A stretch of DNA of 57,507 nt from Lysobacteraceae bacterium (GCA_013823855.1 PNMW01000047.1:1-57507), one strand, 5' to 3'; counted from the stretch's first letter, positions 11,386-19,840 are shown. Notes: generated by a model not told the origin, from the sequence alone. Numbers and translations are program-made.

Positions 11386-12488
11386 GGCGTCACCGGTCGC
11401 GGAATGCGGCGCAGCCGGAAGCCGATGAACAGATCGGCGGCCAGCAGGTAGAACAGCAGACTGCCCTGGAACAGGCCGGTGATCGACGACGGCAGCTGCA
11501 GCTCGACCTGCGCGGTCTCGCCGCCGAGATAGAGCAGCGACATCAGCAGCGACGCGAGCACGATGCCGAACGGGTGCAGGCGGCCCACGAACGCGACGAT
11601 GATCGCCGCGAAGCCGTAGCCGGGCGAGATCACTGCCTGCAGCAGGCCGATCGGGCCGGCGACCTCGCTGATGCCGGCCAGCCCGGCCATGCCGCCGCCG
11701 ACCAGCAGCGCCAGCCAGATGTTGCGCTTGTCGCTGAAGCCCGCGTACAGCGCCGCGGCCGGCGCCTGCCCGGCCACCTGCATGCGGTAGCCGGCGTGGG
11801 TCCGGCTGGTGAACAGCCAGGCAAGCACGGCAAGCAGCAGCGCCAGCGGCCAGGCGCCGGTGACCCGCGTGCCCTCGACCAGCGCGGGCAGGATCGCCGC
11901 CTCGGCGAATGCCCGCGACTGCGGAAAGTTGTAGCCGGCCGGGTCCTTCCAGGGGCCATGCACCAGATAGCCGAGCAGCTGCTGGGCGATGTAGACCAGC
12001 ATCAGGCTGACCAGGATCTCGTTGGTGTGGAAGCGGGTGCGCAGGAACGCCGGAATCGCCGCCCAGGCCATGCCGCCGAGCGCGCCGGCCAGCAGCATCA
12101 GCGGCAGGGTCAACGTCCCGAGCGCGTCGCTGCCGAACAGCGCCACGGCGCTGCCGGCGATGCCGCCGACGATCAGCTGGCCTTCGGCGCCGATGTTCCA
12201 GACATTGGCCTTGAAGCCGATCGCCAGGCCCAGCGCGCAGAGCATCAGCGGGCTCGCCTTCAGCAGCAGCTCGCCGACTTCGTAGCTGCCGCCGAGCGGC
12301 GCCAGGAAGAACACCCTGAACGCGGTCAGCGGGTCCTGGCCGAGGATCAGGAACACCACCAGGCCGGTCAGCGCCATCGCGGTCGCGGCGATCAGCGGTG
12401 ACGCCAGCCGCATCGCCGCCGACGGCGTGGCCCGGCGTTCGAGCCGGAACGGCCACAGCCTGCGCCGCAACGAATCAGGCGGCGACAT
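11382..12488 (-). CDS. ABC transporter permease, BMP/purine-nucleoside class (first permease)
   Basis: A 368-residue permease with about 9-10 membrane segments. The conserved cytoplasmic loop GFKANVWNIGAEGQLIVGG matches the permeases that partner BMP-family binding proteins (nucleosides, nucleobases). The N-terminus carries an arginine-rich cytoplasmic tail. Its start lies 14 bases inside the 3' end of the ATPase gene and its stop overlaps the second permease, so the three are translationally coupled in the order ATPase-permease-permease. Confidence 0.92.
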   Translation of the reverse strand: MSPPDSLRRRLWPFRLERRATPSAAMRLASPLIAATAMALTGLVVFLILGQDPLTAFRVFFLAPLGGSYEVGELLLKASPLMLCALGLAIGFKANVWNIGAEGQLIVGGIAGSAVALFGSDALGTLTLPLMLLAGALGGMAWAAIPAFLRTRFHTNEILVSLMLVYIAQQLLGYLVHGPWKDPAGYNFPQSRAFAEAAILPALVEGTRVTGAWPLALLLAVLAWLFTSRTHAGYRMQVAGQAPAAALYAGFSDKRNIWLALLVGGGMAGLAGISEVAGPIGLLQAVISPGYGFAAIIVAFVGRLHPFGIVLASLLMSLLYLGGETAQVELQLPSSITGLFQGSLLFYLLAADLFIGFRLRRIPRPVTP

Positions 12489-14019
12489 CGGCGGCCTCCG
12501 CTACGCTGACGCCGCCGGCCATCAGCACGCCGACCCGCTCGACGCTCAGTTCGCCAGTGGCCATCGTCGGCGACAGCCGGCCCTGGGCGATCACCGCGAT
12601 GCGGTCGCAGATCATGAACAGCTCATCCAGTTCCTCGGAAATCACCAGCAGCGCGACACCCCGGTCGCGCAGGTCGATCAGCGCCTGACGGATCAGCAGC
12701 GCCGCGCCGATGTCGACGCCCCAGGTCGGCTGGGCGACGACCAGCAGCTTCGGATTCAGCCGGGTTTCACGGCCGACGATGAATTTCTGCAGGTTGCCGC
12801 CGGACAGGCTGCCGGCCAGCGCCTGTTCGCTGCTGCACTTGACCGTGAACGCTGCGATCGTCTCGCGGGCGAAGCGGTTCATGACCGGCCGGCGGATCAG
12901 GCCGTGGCGCACCATGCCGGCGCTGGCGCCGGTCAGCAGCGCGTTGTCGGCCAGGCTCATCAGCGGCACGGCGCCCCGGCCGAGCCGTTCCTCGGGCACG
13001 AAGCCGAAGCCGAGCGCGCGCCGCTGCAAGGGATCGAGCCGGCCGGCCGGCTGGCCGCCGATGCGCACCATGCCGCCGTGCGGGCTGAGCGTCTCGCCGG
13101 ACAGCGCCGCCAGCAGTTCCTTCTGGCCGTTGCCGGACACCCCGGCGATGCCGACGATCTCGCCGCTGCGGACGCGCAGGTTCAGGCCGTCGAGCGGCGT
13201 GCCGAACGGATCGCGCGTCGCCACGCTCAGGTTGGTCAGCTCCAGTTCGATCTCGCCCGGCGTGCGCGGCACAAGCTGGCAAGCCTTCAGTTCGCCGCCG
13301 ATCATCAGCCGCGCCAGGCTGGCATTGCTTTCCTCGCGCGGAATCGCCGTGCCGCAGCAACGGCCGCCGCGCAGCACGGTGGCGCGGTCACAGAGCGCAC
13401 GGATCTCGTCGAGCTTGTGGCTGATGTAGAGGATCGACATCCCCTCGACGGCGAGCCGGCGCAGCGTCTCGAACAGGGTCAGCACCGCCTGCGGGGTCAG
13501 CACCGAGGTCGGCTCGTCCATGATCAGGAGCCGCGGCGACTGCAGCAGGCAGCGGACGATCTCGACGCGCTGCCGCTCGCCGACCGACATGCTGTGGGTC
13601 AGGCGATCGGGATCGATCGGCAGGCCGTACTTCTCCGAGACCTCGCGGATCCGGGCCGCCAGCGCCGCCGGCTTCGGCGGCTCGTCCATCGCCAGCGCGA
13701 TGTTCTCGGCGACGGTCAGGGTTTCAAACAGCGCGAAGTGCTGGAACACCATGCCGATGCCGAGGCGACGCGCTTCGGCCGGGCTGGCGATGCTGACGCG
13801 CCGGCCGTCCCATTCGATGCTGCCGGCATCGGGTCGGGTGACGCCGTAGACGATCTTCATCAGCGTGCTCTTGCCGGCGCCGTTCTCGCCGAGCAGCGCA
13901 TGAATCTCGCCGACGCCGACCTCGAGATCGATCGCCTCGTTGGCGACCACGCCGGGATAGCGCTTGGTGATGCCGCGCAGGCGCAGCCGGGGCGCCGGCA
14001 ACGCTGCGGTGGCGCTCAT
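12475..14019 (-). CDS. ABC transporter ATP-binding protein, two-domain (BMP/nucleoside class)
   Basis: A 514-residue protein with two ABC domains, the form used by sugar and nucleoside importers. Domain 1 has Walker A GENGAGKSTLMKI, signature MSVGERQRVEI and Walker B LLIMDEPTS. Domain 2 has a degenerate Walker A (GVSGNGQKELLAAL) and signature SGGNLQKFIVGRE, as usual for this class. The start at 14019 (MSATAALPAPRLRLRGITKRYPG) fits the family; the frame is open further upstream but that sequence is not conserved in type. A sigma-54 promoter match at 14166-14180 lies about 150 bases upstream on this strand. No binding-protein gene is adjacent; the BMP protein at 24634-25719 is the probable partner. 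Confidence 0.93.
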   Translation of the reverse strand: MSATAALPAPRLRLRGITKRYPGVVANEAIDLEVGVGEIHALLGENGAGKSTLMKIVYGVTRPDAGSIEWDGRRVSIASPAEARRLGIGMVFQHFALFETLTVAENIALAMDEPPKPAALAARIREVSEKYGLPIDPDRLTHSMSVGERQRVEIVRCLLQSPRLLIMDEPTSVLTPQAVLTLFETLRRLAVEGMSILYISHKLDEIRALCDRATVLRGGRCCGTAIPREESNASLARLMIGGELKACQLVPRTPGEIELELTNLSVATRDPFGTPLDGLNLRVRSGEIVGIAGVSGNGQKELLAALSGETLSPHGGMVRIGGQPAGRLDPLQRRALGFGFVPEERLGRGAVPLMSLADNALLTGASAGMVRHGLIRRPVMNRFARETIAAFTVKCSSEQALAGSLSGGNLQKFIVGRETRLNPKLLVVAQPTWGVDIGAALLIRQALIDLRDRGVALLVISEELDELFMICDRIAVIAQGRLSPTMATGELSVERVGVLMAGGVSVAEAADVAA

Positions 14020-14165
14020 CGTGGTGCCTCGGCCGCAGGCGGCATCAGTCTTGCCAAGAAGAGTCTCCGTGGGAATGGTGCTGACCGTCGATGGACGCGC
14101 CTGCCCGGTGTCGCGAAAGCGCGCCGCGATGGGAGTGTTGGCAGGTCGGCATGCACCGAATGAGC

Positions 14166-14180
14166 GCAAGCCTCGTGCCA
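14166..14180 (-). promoter_or_regulatory. Sigma-54 promoter for the ABC transporter operon
   Basis: On the minus strand the sequence is TGGCACGAGGCTTGC, an exact match to the sigma-54 consensus TGGCACG-N4-TTGC with the required 10 bases between GG and GC. The start of transcription would be near 14155, giving a leader of about 135 bases before the ATPase start codon. Confidence 0.6.
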
Positions 14181-14223
14181 CTCCGGGCCTTGATCCAGGC
14201 GGCGCCGCGTGATTGCGCGCATT

Positions 14224-14237
14224 GATTGTCGACAATC
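14224..14237. promoter_or_regulatory. Perfect palindrome GATTGTCGACAATC, candidate operator
   Basis: A 14-bp perfect dyad placed about 45-60 bases upstream of the minus-strand sigma-54 element and about 155 bases upstream of the plus-strand one. The TTGT-N2-ACAA form resembles operators of FCD-type GntR regulators, and such a regulator is encoded at the end of the ABC operon. Which protein binds is inference. Confidence 0.45.
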
Positions 14238-14392
14238 CTGCGATTCCCTTGTGCCGCCACCGCCTGCGGCAAGCCAACGGGCTCCCGGGTTCCGGACGCC
14301 GGAAAATCGCCTGAGAGAAGCGATTGGACGGTGGTGATCCGGACGCCGCGTCATCGCGACCGCGCGCCCTGATTCGGACGCGGGCCTGCCGA

Positions 14393-14407
14393 TGGCATGT
14401 TCGTTGC
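14393..14407 (+). promoter_or_regulatory. Sigma-54 promoter for the TonB-dependent receptor
   Basis: TGGCATGTTCGTTGC matches TGGCAYG-N4-TTGC with correct GG-to-GC spacing. Transcription would start near 14418, giving a leader of about 110 bases with two hairpins before the ATG at 14530. Confidence 0.55.
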
Positions 14408-14440
14408 GCAGCGGTCATCCGGAACGTATGCAATTTCCCG

Positions 14441-14500
14441 ACGGCGCCCGGGGTGGCGGGCGCCGTACGGGACCTCAACACGGCGGACCACGCGTCCGCC
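14441..14500 (+). promoter_or_regulatory. Two-hairpin leader of the TonB receptor mRNA
   Basis: Hairpin 1 has a perfect 10-bp stem (ACGGCGCCCG at 14441-14450 with CGGGCGCCGT at 14457-14466, 6-base loop). Hairpin 2 has a perfect 7-bp stem (GGCGGAC at 14482-14488 with GTCCGCC at 14494-14500, 5-base loop). Both lie between the predicted sigma-54 start and the ribosome site (GGGGA at 14519-14523). They may act in mRNA stability or translational control; neither matches a riboswitch I know. Confidence 0.4.
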
Positions 14501-14529
14501 CACCAAATCGGCATTCACGGGGATAGTTC

Positions 14530-17025
14530 ATGAATCGTAGGAAAACGGCACGCGGCCTCGGGGCGGTGTCCCTGATCTTTCTGGGCAGCAGTCTGGGAGC
14601 CGCCGGGCAGGCACTGGCGCAGGCGAGCGAAGACAGTGCAGCGACGACCGAAAGTGCAGCACCGGCCAGCGAGCCGGGGGTCACCCAGCTGAAGGCGGTC
14701 GAGGTTCGTGCGGTCAATCGCGCCGTCAACATCCTCAACACCGAGGAAGTCGATTCGGTGTTCGGCTTCGACAAGAGCATCAAGGACACGCCGCGCTCGA
14801 TCACCTCGATCAGCAAGGAAACGCTCGACAAGCTCAACATCGGCGATATCAACGATCTGGTGGTGCTCAGCCCCGGCTCGTTCACCCAGTCGTTCTTCGG
14901 CGTCGCCGGCTCGCTGGACCTGCGCGGCACGCCGGGCGAGAACTACTTCCGCGGCGTGCGGCGCATCGACAACCCCGGCAACTACGCGACGCCGATCGCC
15001 GCCAGCGATCGCATCGACATCGTCCGCGGCCCGGCCTCGCCGATCTACGGCCCGTCGAAGGTCGGCGGCTATCTGAACTTCGTGCCGAAATCGGCGCGCG
15101 CCGCCGACAAGTCCGACGGTGGCCGCACCAGCGGCGAAGTCGGTGTCACCCGCGGCAGCTTCGACAAGAACATCATTCGCGGCGAAGTCGGCGGCCCGGC
15201 GTCGGTCGCCGGCAAGCAGTTCGGCTACTACCTGTATGTCGAAGGCGAGGACTCGGGCTCGTACTACGAGAACACCAACACCGACCAGAACATCTTCCAG
15301 GCCTCGCTGGACGCCAATCTCAGCGAGAAGTCGCGCATCGAGTTCGGCGGCCAGTACCAGGACTACCGCGGCAACCAGGTGGCCGGCTGGAACCGCCTGA
15401 CCCAGGACCTGATCGACAACGGCACCTACATCACCGGCAGCCCTGCCTCACTCGATGCCAATGGCGATGGCCTGCTGTCGGCGTCGGAGTCGGCCGCCGG
15501 CAATCTCGGTCTGTTCTACTTCGGCGGTGTCAGCGTGCAGAGCGCCGAGCAGGTCAATGCCGATCTGGCCGAACGGCCGAACATGGCGCTGCTCAATCCC
15601 GGCACCACCAAGCTCAAGCGCTCGCAGGTGCTGACCCAGCCGGATGACCGTCTCGACAGCAAGGTGCTGTCGCTGTACTTCGACTTCATCCACGAGCTTT
15701 CCGACGAGCTGAAGCTCACCAACAAGCTGTTCTACGAGTCGCTCGACAACGTCAACGAGAACGCCTACGGCTTCTCGCAGTTCGCCGACACCTACGCGAT
15801 CGAGGACCAGCTGAACCTGGCCTACAAGTGGCTCGGCAACGATTACGTCTCCGCGAACTTCCAGGCTGGCACCTCGGTGCGCTACCAGGACTTCGAGCAC
15901 GGCGACAATTTCGACTTCGAGTACTTCGATCGCCGCGACATCAGCCGGCCGGGCACGCCGGTGGATCGCCGCACCATGAGCACGCGCAACGGGCCCGAGA
16001 TCGAGCCGTGGTCCAGCCACACGATCGGCCACTATCTGGACGTCGGCGTCGCGGCACTGGCCGATGTGGCGATCGTGAAGTCGGTGCATCTGCTGGCCGG
16101 CGGCCGCTGGGACTGGGTCGATGTCGAGTCCACCGCCTGCAACCTGAACACCACGGCCTGCGGCGGCACCACGTTCACCGGCGGCGAGAACAAGCCGTCG
16201 TGGACCCTGAGCCTGAGCTACGACATCCCGGTGATCGGCGTGACGCCGTACCTGACGCGCGCCTCGCAGTCGACGCTGATCGCCGGCCAGGGTGGCCAGG
16301 TCGATCCGGCCAACGTCCAGTCCGGCTCGGCGCTGGCCAAGTCGTCGCTGACCGAAATCGGCGCCAAGGGCAGCTTCCTGCGCAATCGCCTGTACCTGTC
16401 GGTCGACCACTTCAAGCAGCAGCGCACCGATCTGAACTCGCAGGACACGGTCACCAACAACACCACGGAATCGAAGGGCTGGGAATTCGAGTTCCGCGGC
16501 GTGGTCACCAACAACCTCGCGATCACCGGCGCCTACACCCATCTCAATGTCTACAACCTCAGCGCACTGCAGAACGGCTTCCAGTTCGGCTTTGCCGGCG
16601 CCAGCGATCTGCCGGCCGGCGTCGATCCTTCGCTGATCTTCGGCGGCGTGGTCAACGGCCTGACGTTCGTCGGCACCGGCAACAACACGGCGGCGAAGAA
16701 GGCCGGCATTCCGGAAGACCTGGTCAGCGCCAACGTCATCTACAACTTCAGCGAAGGCTTCCTGAAGGGGCTGACCACGACGCTCGGCGTCACCCATGTG
16801 TCGTCGACGTTCTCCGGCTTCTCGCAGGCGGTCGAACTGCCGTCGTACACCTTGCTGAACCTCGGCCTGAACTACGAGACCAAGCACTGGAAGCTCGGCC
16901 TGCAGGGCAAGAACCTGACCAACGAGAAGTACTTCCGCTCGAACTTCCCGGATCTGTTCGGTTCGTCGGTGGTGCTGCCGTCGCTGCCGATCAACTGGCT
17001 GGCAACGGTGGCCTACCGCTTCTGA
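14530..17025 (+). CDS. TonB-dependent outer-membrane receptor
   Basis: An 831-residue receptor with a signal peptide (cleavage probably after AGQALAQ), a plug domain at roughly residues 85-200 (RSITSISKETLDKLNIGDIN, then DRIDIVRGPASPIYGPSKVGG) and a beta-barrel ending in AYRF. The ATG follows GGGGA by 6 bases. Receptors of this architecture bring siderophores, vitamins or large organic substrates across the outer membrane with TonB energy. Here it sits head-to-head with a nucleoside-class ABC importer and upstream of exported purine enzymes, so uptake of purine nucleosides or nucleotides is the likely role (inference). A hairpin terminator follows. Confidence 0.93.
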   Translation: MNRRKTARGLGAVSLIFLGSSLGAAGQALAQASEDSAATTESAAPASEPGVTQLKAVEVRAVNRAVNILNTEEVDSVFGFDKSIKDTPRSITSISKETLDKLNIGDINDLVVLSPGSFTQSFFGVAGSLDLRGTPGENYFRGVRRIDNPGNYATPIAASDRIDIVRGPASPIYGPSKVGGYLNFVPKSARAADKSDGGRTSGEVGVTRGSFDKNIIRGEVGGPASVAGKQFGYYLYVEGEDSGSYYENTNTDQNIFQASLDANLSEKSRIEFGGQYQDYRGNQVAGWNRLTQDLIDNGTYITGSPASLDANGDGLLSASESAAGNLGLFYFGGVSVQSAEQVNADLAERPNMALLNPGTTKLKRSQVLTQPDDRLDSKVLSLYFDFIHELSDELKLTNKLFYESLDNVNENAYGFSQFADTYAIEDQLNLAYKWLGNDYVSANFQAGTSVRYQDFEHGDNFDFEYFDRRDISRPGTPVDRRTMSTRNGPEIEPWSSHTIGHYLDVGVAALADVAIVKSVHLLAGGRWDWVDVESTACNLNTTACGGTTFTGGENKPSWTLSLSYDIPVIGVTPYLTRASQSTLIAGQGGQVDPANVQSGSALAKSSLTEIGAKGSFLRNRLYLSVDHFKQQRTDLNSQDTVTNNTTESKGWEFEFRGVVTNNLAITGAYTHLNVYNLSALQNGFQFGFAGASDLPAGVDPSLIFGGVVNGLTFVGTGNNTAAKKAGIPEDLVSANVIYNFSEGFLKGLTTTLGVTHVSSTFSGFSQAVELPSYTLLNLGLNYETKHWKLGLQGKNLTNEKYFRSNFPDLFGSSVVLPSLPINWLATVAYRF

Positions 17026-17082
17026 TCGAGGCCGTGGGCGGGTGCCTTCACCGTTGACGGGGGGCGCGCAGGCAATGACGCG

Positions 17083-17122
17083 GGGACGCAAGGAAGCCGC
17101 AAGCCTTGCGTCCCTTCTTCTT
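17083..17122 (+). terminator. Rho-independent terminator after the TonB receptor
   Basis: A perfect 11-bp stem (GGGACGCAAGG at 17083-17093 with CCTTGCGTCCC at 17104-17114) with a 10-base loop is followed by TTCTTCTT. It separates the receptor from the phosphorylase gene and would give at least partial termination. Confidence 0.7.
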
Positions 17123-17172
17123 GGCAGCGATCCGGTGATGGCGGGATCGACGGATGTACAGGAGTGCAGGCA

Positions 17173-18126
17173 ATGAGAGGGTTCTGGACGGTTCGGGCGG
17201 CAGCCTGCGGCATCGCGCTGCTGCTCACGGTGACCGCCACCCACGCGGCGGCGGCGAAGCAGGCCAGCGATTTTCCGAAAGCGAAGGTCGCACTGGTCGG
17301 CGGCACCTTCATCAACGATGCGCTGCTCAACAGCACCGGCATCCTGAAGGGCAGTTTCCGGATCAAGACCCGGGTCGGTCAGTCGCCGGTGATCTGGTAC
17401 TGCGAGACCGAGGGCGTGCCGTTCTACTACGTGCACATGCACGGCGAGGACCACTACGTCGAGACCTGGGCGGCGCTGGCGCAGCTCGGCGTGCGCGAGG
17501 CGATCGGCGGGGCCACCGCCGGCGGCATCAATCGCGCGATGAAGCTGTACGACTACGTGGTGCCGACCGACTTCATCGACATGAACATCAGCCGGCCGCT
17601 GGCGATGCCGATCGAGGCCTATCCGGATCCGGACAGCATTCCGATCCCGCGCTATGTGCCGGCGATGGACCCGCTGCTGCAGAAAATTCTCATCGAAGAA
17701 ACCCGCAGCGCGATCCGCGCCAGCCACGACTACGACGACATCACGCTGCACGAGCAGGGCGTGGTGATCCAGTCGCGCGGCGGCCGCTTCGAGACCGCGG
17801 CCGAAGTGCGGATGATGGGCGAGTGGGGGGCCGATCTGGTGACCATGAGCATCGGCACCGAAATGACCTATGCCCGGATGATGGGCATCAACTACGCGGC
17901 CTTGGTGTCGATCTCCAATCCGGCCGAAGGCGTCGGTGCCTGGGAGTGGGAGACGCTGAAACAGGTCTATCCGCGGATCAACCCCTTGAGCCTGCGCATC
18001 GTGCTGGCGGCGATTCCGAAGATTGCGGCGATCCCGGCCGATCAGCCGAGGATCGGTGATGCGCTGCGCTTCCACCCGGAAATGACCAGCGCGCCGGCCA
18101 CCGACAAGAACGCGGCCACGCCATGA
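17173..18126 (+). CDS. Exported purine nucleoside phosphorylase/MTA phosphorylase-family protein
   Basis: A 317-residue protein of the PNP/MTAP fold with a signal peptide (residues 1 to about 26, ending THAAAAK), so it should act in the periplasm. The ATG at 17173 is chosen because AGGAGT precedes it by about 7 bases. Family features are a GG-T phosphate-loop segment (KVALVGGTF), a central GGATAGGINRAM block, and the C-terminal substrate block (FETAAEVRMMGEWGADLVTM, then SISNPAEG). In MTAP the last block has a catalytic Asp binding adenine N7; here Asn aligns, as in 6-oxopurine phosphorylases (inosine, guanosine). It overlaps the NUP gene by ATGA. Activity as phosphorylase versus hydrolase is not decided by sequence. 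Confidence 0.82.
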   Translation: MRGFWTVRAAACGIALLLTVTATHAAAAKQASDFPKAKVALVGGTFINDALLNSTGILKGSFRIKTRVGQSPVIWYCETEGVPFYYVHMHGEDHYVETWAALAQLGVREAIGGATAGGINRAMKLYDYVVPTDFIDMNISRPLAMPIEAYPDPDSIPIPRYVPAMDPLLQKILIEETRSAIRASHDYDDITLHEQGVVIQSRGGRFETAAEVRMMGEWGADLVTMSIGTEMTYARMMGINYAALVSISNPAEGVGAWEWETLKQVYPRINPLSLRIVLAAIPKIAAIPADQPRIGDALRFHPEMTSAPATDKNAATP

Positions 18127-19310
18127 AACGGATCCTGATGTGCTTGCCGCTGGTGCTGCTGCTGGCGACCTGCGCGAAGCCGGCGCCGAAGCCGATCGAG
18201 GTCAAGGTGGTGGTGGTCACCATGTTCGAGATCGGTGCCGACAGCGGCGACAAGGCCGCCGAGTTCCAGCTCTGGTACGAGCGCCAGAAGCTTGAGCAGC
18301 GCCTGCCGTTCGCCCATCACCACGATCTGTTCCTGAACCCGGAGACCGGCGTGCTCGGCATGGTCACCGGCATGGGCACGGCGAAATCGGCGACTGCGGT
18401 GATGGCGCTCGGCCTTGATCCGCGCTTCGACCTGAGCCACGCCTACTGGCTGGTCGCCGGCATCGCCGGTTTCGATCCGAACGATGCCTCGATCGGCTCG
18501 GCGGCCTGGGCCGAGTACCTGGTCGATGGCGATCTGGCGCATGAGATCGACGCTCGCGAAATGCCCGCCGACTGGCCGACCGGCTACTTCGCGCGCGGCA
18601 GCAAGGGGCCGTACCAGGGGCCGCATCCGGAATCGGCCGGCGAAGTGTTCCGGCTCAACGGCGCGCTGACCGAATGGGCCTATCAGCTCACCAAGGACGT
18701 GCCGCTCGCCGACAGCGAAGCGCTGCAGAAGCGCCGCGCGCAGTACGTCGGCTATCCGAACGCGCAGAAGCCGCCGTTCGTGCTGAAAGGCGACAACCTC
18801 GCCGGCATGACCTACTGGCATGGCAAGCTGCTCAACGACTGGGCCAACGGCTGGACGAAATACTGGACCGATGGCAACGGCGAGTTCGTGTCCTCGGCGA
18901 TGGAGGACACCGGCAGCTTCCAGTCGCTGGCCTATCTGCACCCGACCGGCAAGGTCGACAAGGACCGGGTCATGGTGCTGCGCACCGCCAGCAACTACAC
19001 CATGCAGCCACCGGGCGTGAGCGCCGCCGACAGCCTGCTTGGCGAACACGGCGGCGAAGGCTACTCAGGGCTGGCGGCGTCGGTGGAAGCGGCCTACGCG
19101 GTCGGTTCGAAAGTGGTCGACGAGATCGTCGGCCACTGGGACCGGTATTCGGGATCAGGTGCCCGCCGCGAAATAGCGCGCGGCTCATTCGCACGGCAGG
19201 CAGAGCGGGTAGCGCTTGCAGCTCGCAGGTTGGGGTGCGCTTGCGAACCCCAACGGCTCGCTCGCCAGCCACGAACGCGTCGGCCTGTGGTGCTGCCCAA
19301 TCAGCGCTGA
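18123..19310 (+). CDS. NUP-family (purine nucleoside permease-like) exported protein, 3' end altered
   Basis: A 395-residue protein of the family called purine nucleoside permease (NUP). An N-terminal signal with Cys (LLLATCAKP) resembles a lipobox, although Thr at -1 is unusual. After it there is no membrane segment, so a transporter role is doubtful; the fold is more like a nucleoside phosphorylase. It is about 45 % like a second copy at 22290-23363 by eye (VKVVVVTMFEIGADSGDK versus VKVVVVSMFETGETTGDK; MEDTGSF versus MEDSGTL). The family-like part ends near residue 345 (HWDRYSGSG). The last ~50 residues are translated from the REP/RAYT border and look like run-on sequence. It is coupled by ATGA to the phosphorylase. 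Confidence 0.8.
   Translation: MKRILMCLPLVLLLATCAKPAPKPIEVKVVVVTMFEIGADSGDKAAEFQLWYERQKLEQRLPFAHHHDLFLNPETGVLGMVTGMGTAKSATAVMALGLDPRFDLSHAYWLVAGIAGFDPNDASIGSAAWAEYLVDGDLAHEIDAREMPADWPTGYFARGSKGPYQGPHPESAGEVFRLNGALTEWAYQLTKDVPLADSEALQKRRAQYVGYPNAQKPPFVLKGDNLAGMTYWHGKLLNDWANGWTKYWTDGNGEFVSSAMEDTGSFQSLAYLHPTGKVDKDRVMVLRTASNYTMQPPGVSAADSLLGEHGGEGYSGLAASVEAAYAVGSKVVDEIVGHWDRYSGSGARREIARGSFARQAERVALAARRLGCACEPQRLARQPRTRRPVVLPNQR
19195..19221. repeat. 27-bp direct repeat, left copy
   Basis: Matches 19851-19877 at 25 of 27 bases in the same orientation. Read on the minus strand it encodes C-K-R-Y-P-L-C-L-P-C-E and a stop. The right copy is the very end of the periplasmic adenosine deaminase gene (C-K-R-Y-Q-L-C-L-P-R-E and a stop). 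The two copies flank the REP-RAYT-REP unit. Confidence 0.75.
19229..19254. repeat. REP hairpin, left copy
   Basis: A palindrome with arms GTTGGGGT and ACCCCAAC around a 10-base loop. Its reverse complement matches the copy at 19807-19832 at about 24 of 26 positions, so the two are in inverted orientation around the transposase remnant. The GTTGGGGT...ACCCCAAC form is a common REP type near RAYT genes. Confidence 0.8.
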
Positions 19311-19786
19311 TCGAGCCCGCGCGGATGTAGCGGTGAATGGTCGAATGCGGCCAGTCCGATGCCATCAAGACATGCCCGTGCTTGACCGGGTTGTAATGGA
19401 TGTGATCCACATGCCGCTGCAAATCGTCTTCATCGCGAATCTGGTGTTCCCGGAAACGGCGCTGCCAGATACCGCGTTCTCCTTTTTGCAGGTGGCTTGC
19501 AACGACCGGTTCGCCAGACGAGATCCGCCGGGAAAATCCAGCTTTGATCAATGCCCAGCGCGTCGAGAAATCCGCATCGTCCGGCGATAGCGTCCAGACG
19601 GCATGCAGGTGATCGGGCAGGACGACCCAGGCGATGATTTCGAAGTGGTGTCGAGATCGAACGATGCGCACCGCGCTGCGCAGTGCGGCGACCTGTTCAA
19701 TCAGGATGCGGCTGCCACGGTCGGCAAGATCGACCGTAAAGAAAGAAATACGTGGCTCCGGCAGCCTTGGCCCGTCGATAACGCAT
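19255..19786 (-). pseudogene. REP-associated tyrosine transposase (RAYT), frameshifted
   Basis: An IS200/Y1-like transposase of the RAYT family. The HUH motif (LPDHLHAVW) and the catalytic Tyr region (HIHYNPVKHGH) are present, as is the typical ending (ASDWPHSTIHRYIRAG, SADWA). The natural start appears to be the ATG at 19786, giving M-R-Y-R-R-A-K-A-A-G-A-T-Y-F-F. A tandem CTTT duplication (plus-strand AAAGAAAGAAA at 19738-19748) then shifts the frame, and the rest (F-T-V-D-L-A-D-R-G-S) continues in another frame without its own ATG. The downstream part remains open from a GTG at 19671 and runs past the REP without a family-like stop. Probably inactive unless frameshifting occurs. Confidence 0.8.
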
Positions 19787-19806
19787 CGATGATCCTCGGG
19801 CGTGTC

Positions 19807-19832
19807 GTTGGGGTTCGCAAGCTCACCCCAAG
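19807..19832. repeat. REP hairpin, right copy
   Basis: Near-exact inverted copy of the hairpin at 19229-19254, lying between the RAYT start and the 3' end of the adenosine deaminase gene. Two inverted REPs around a RAYT gene form the expected mobile unit of this family. Confidence 0.8.
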
Positions 19833-19840
19833 CTACGAAA

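Larger units (their letters stand above)
14020..14529. other. Divergent regulatory region between ABC operon and TonB receptor
   Basis: 510 bases without a convincing gene between two divergent transcription units. It contains two oppositely oriented sigma-54 promoter matches (14166-14180 on minus, 14393-14407 on plus), a perfect 14-bp palindrome at 14224-14237, and two GC-rich hairpins in the leader of the TonB receptor. Short open frames here lack ribosome sites and recognisable proteins. Confidence 0.6.

Noticed and set aside
14154..14170. TGCACC-N5-AGCGCA as an NtrC enhancer site
   Set aside because: The second half matches only 4 of 6 bases and it overlaps the core promoter, where an enhancer site would not be expected.
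14418..14529. Purine riboswitch in the TonB receptor leader
   Set aside because: The leader has two simple hairpins but lacks the three-way junction and conserved loop bases of the purine riboswitch.
15448..18075. An 875-codon open frame on the minus strand
   Set aside because: Antisense of the TonB receptor and phosphorylase; no recognisable protein.
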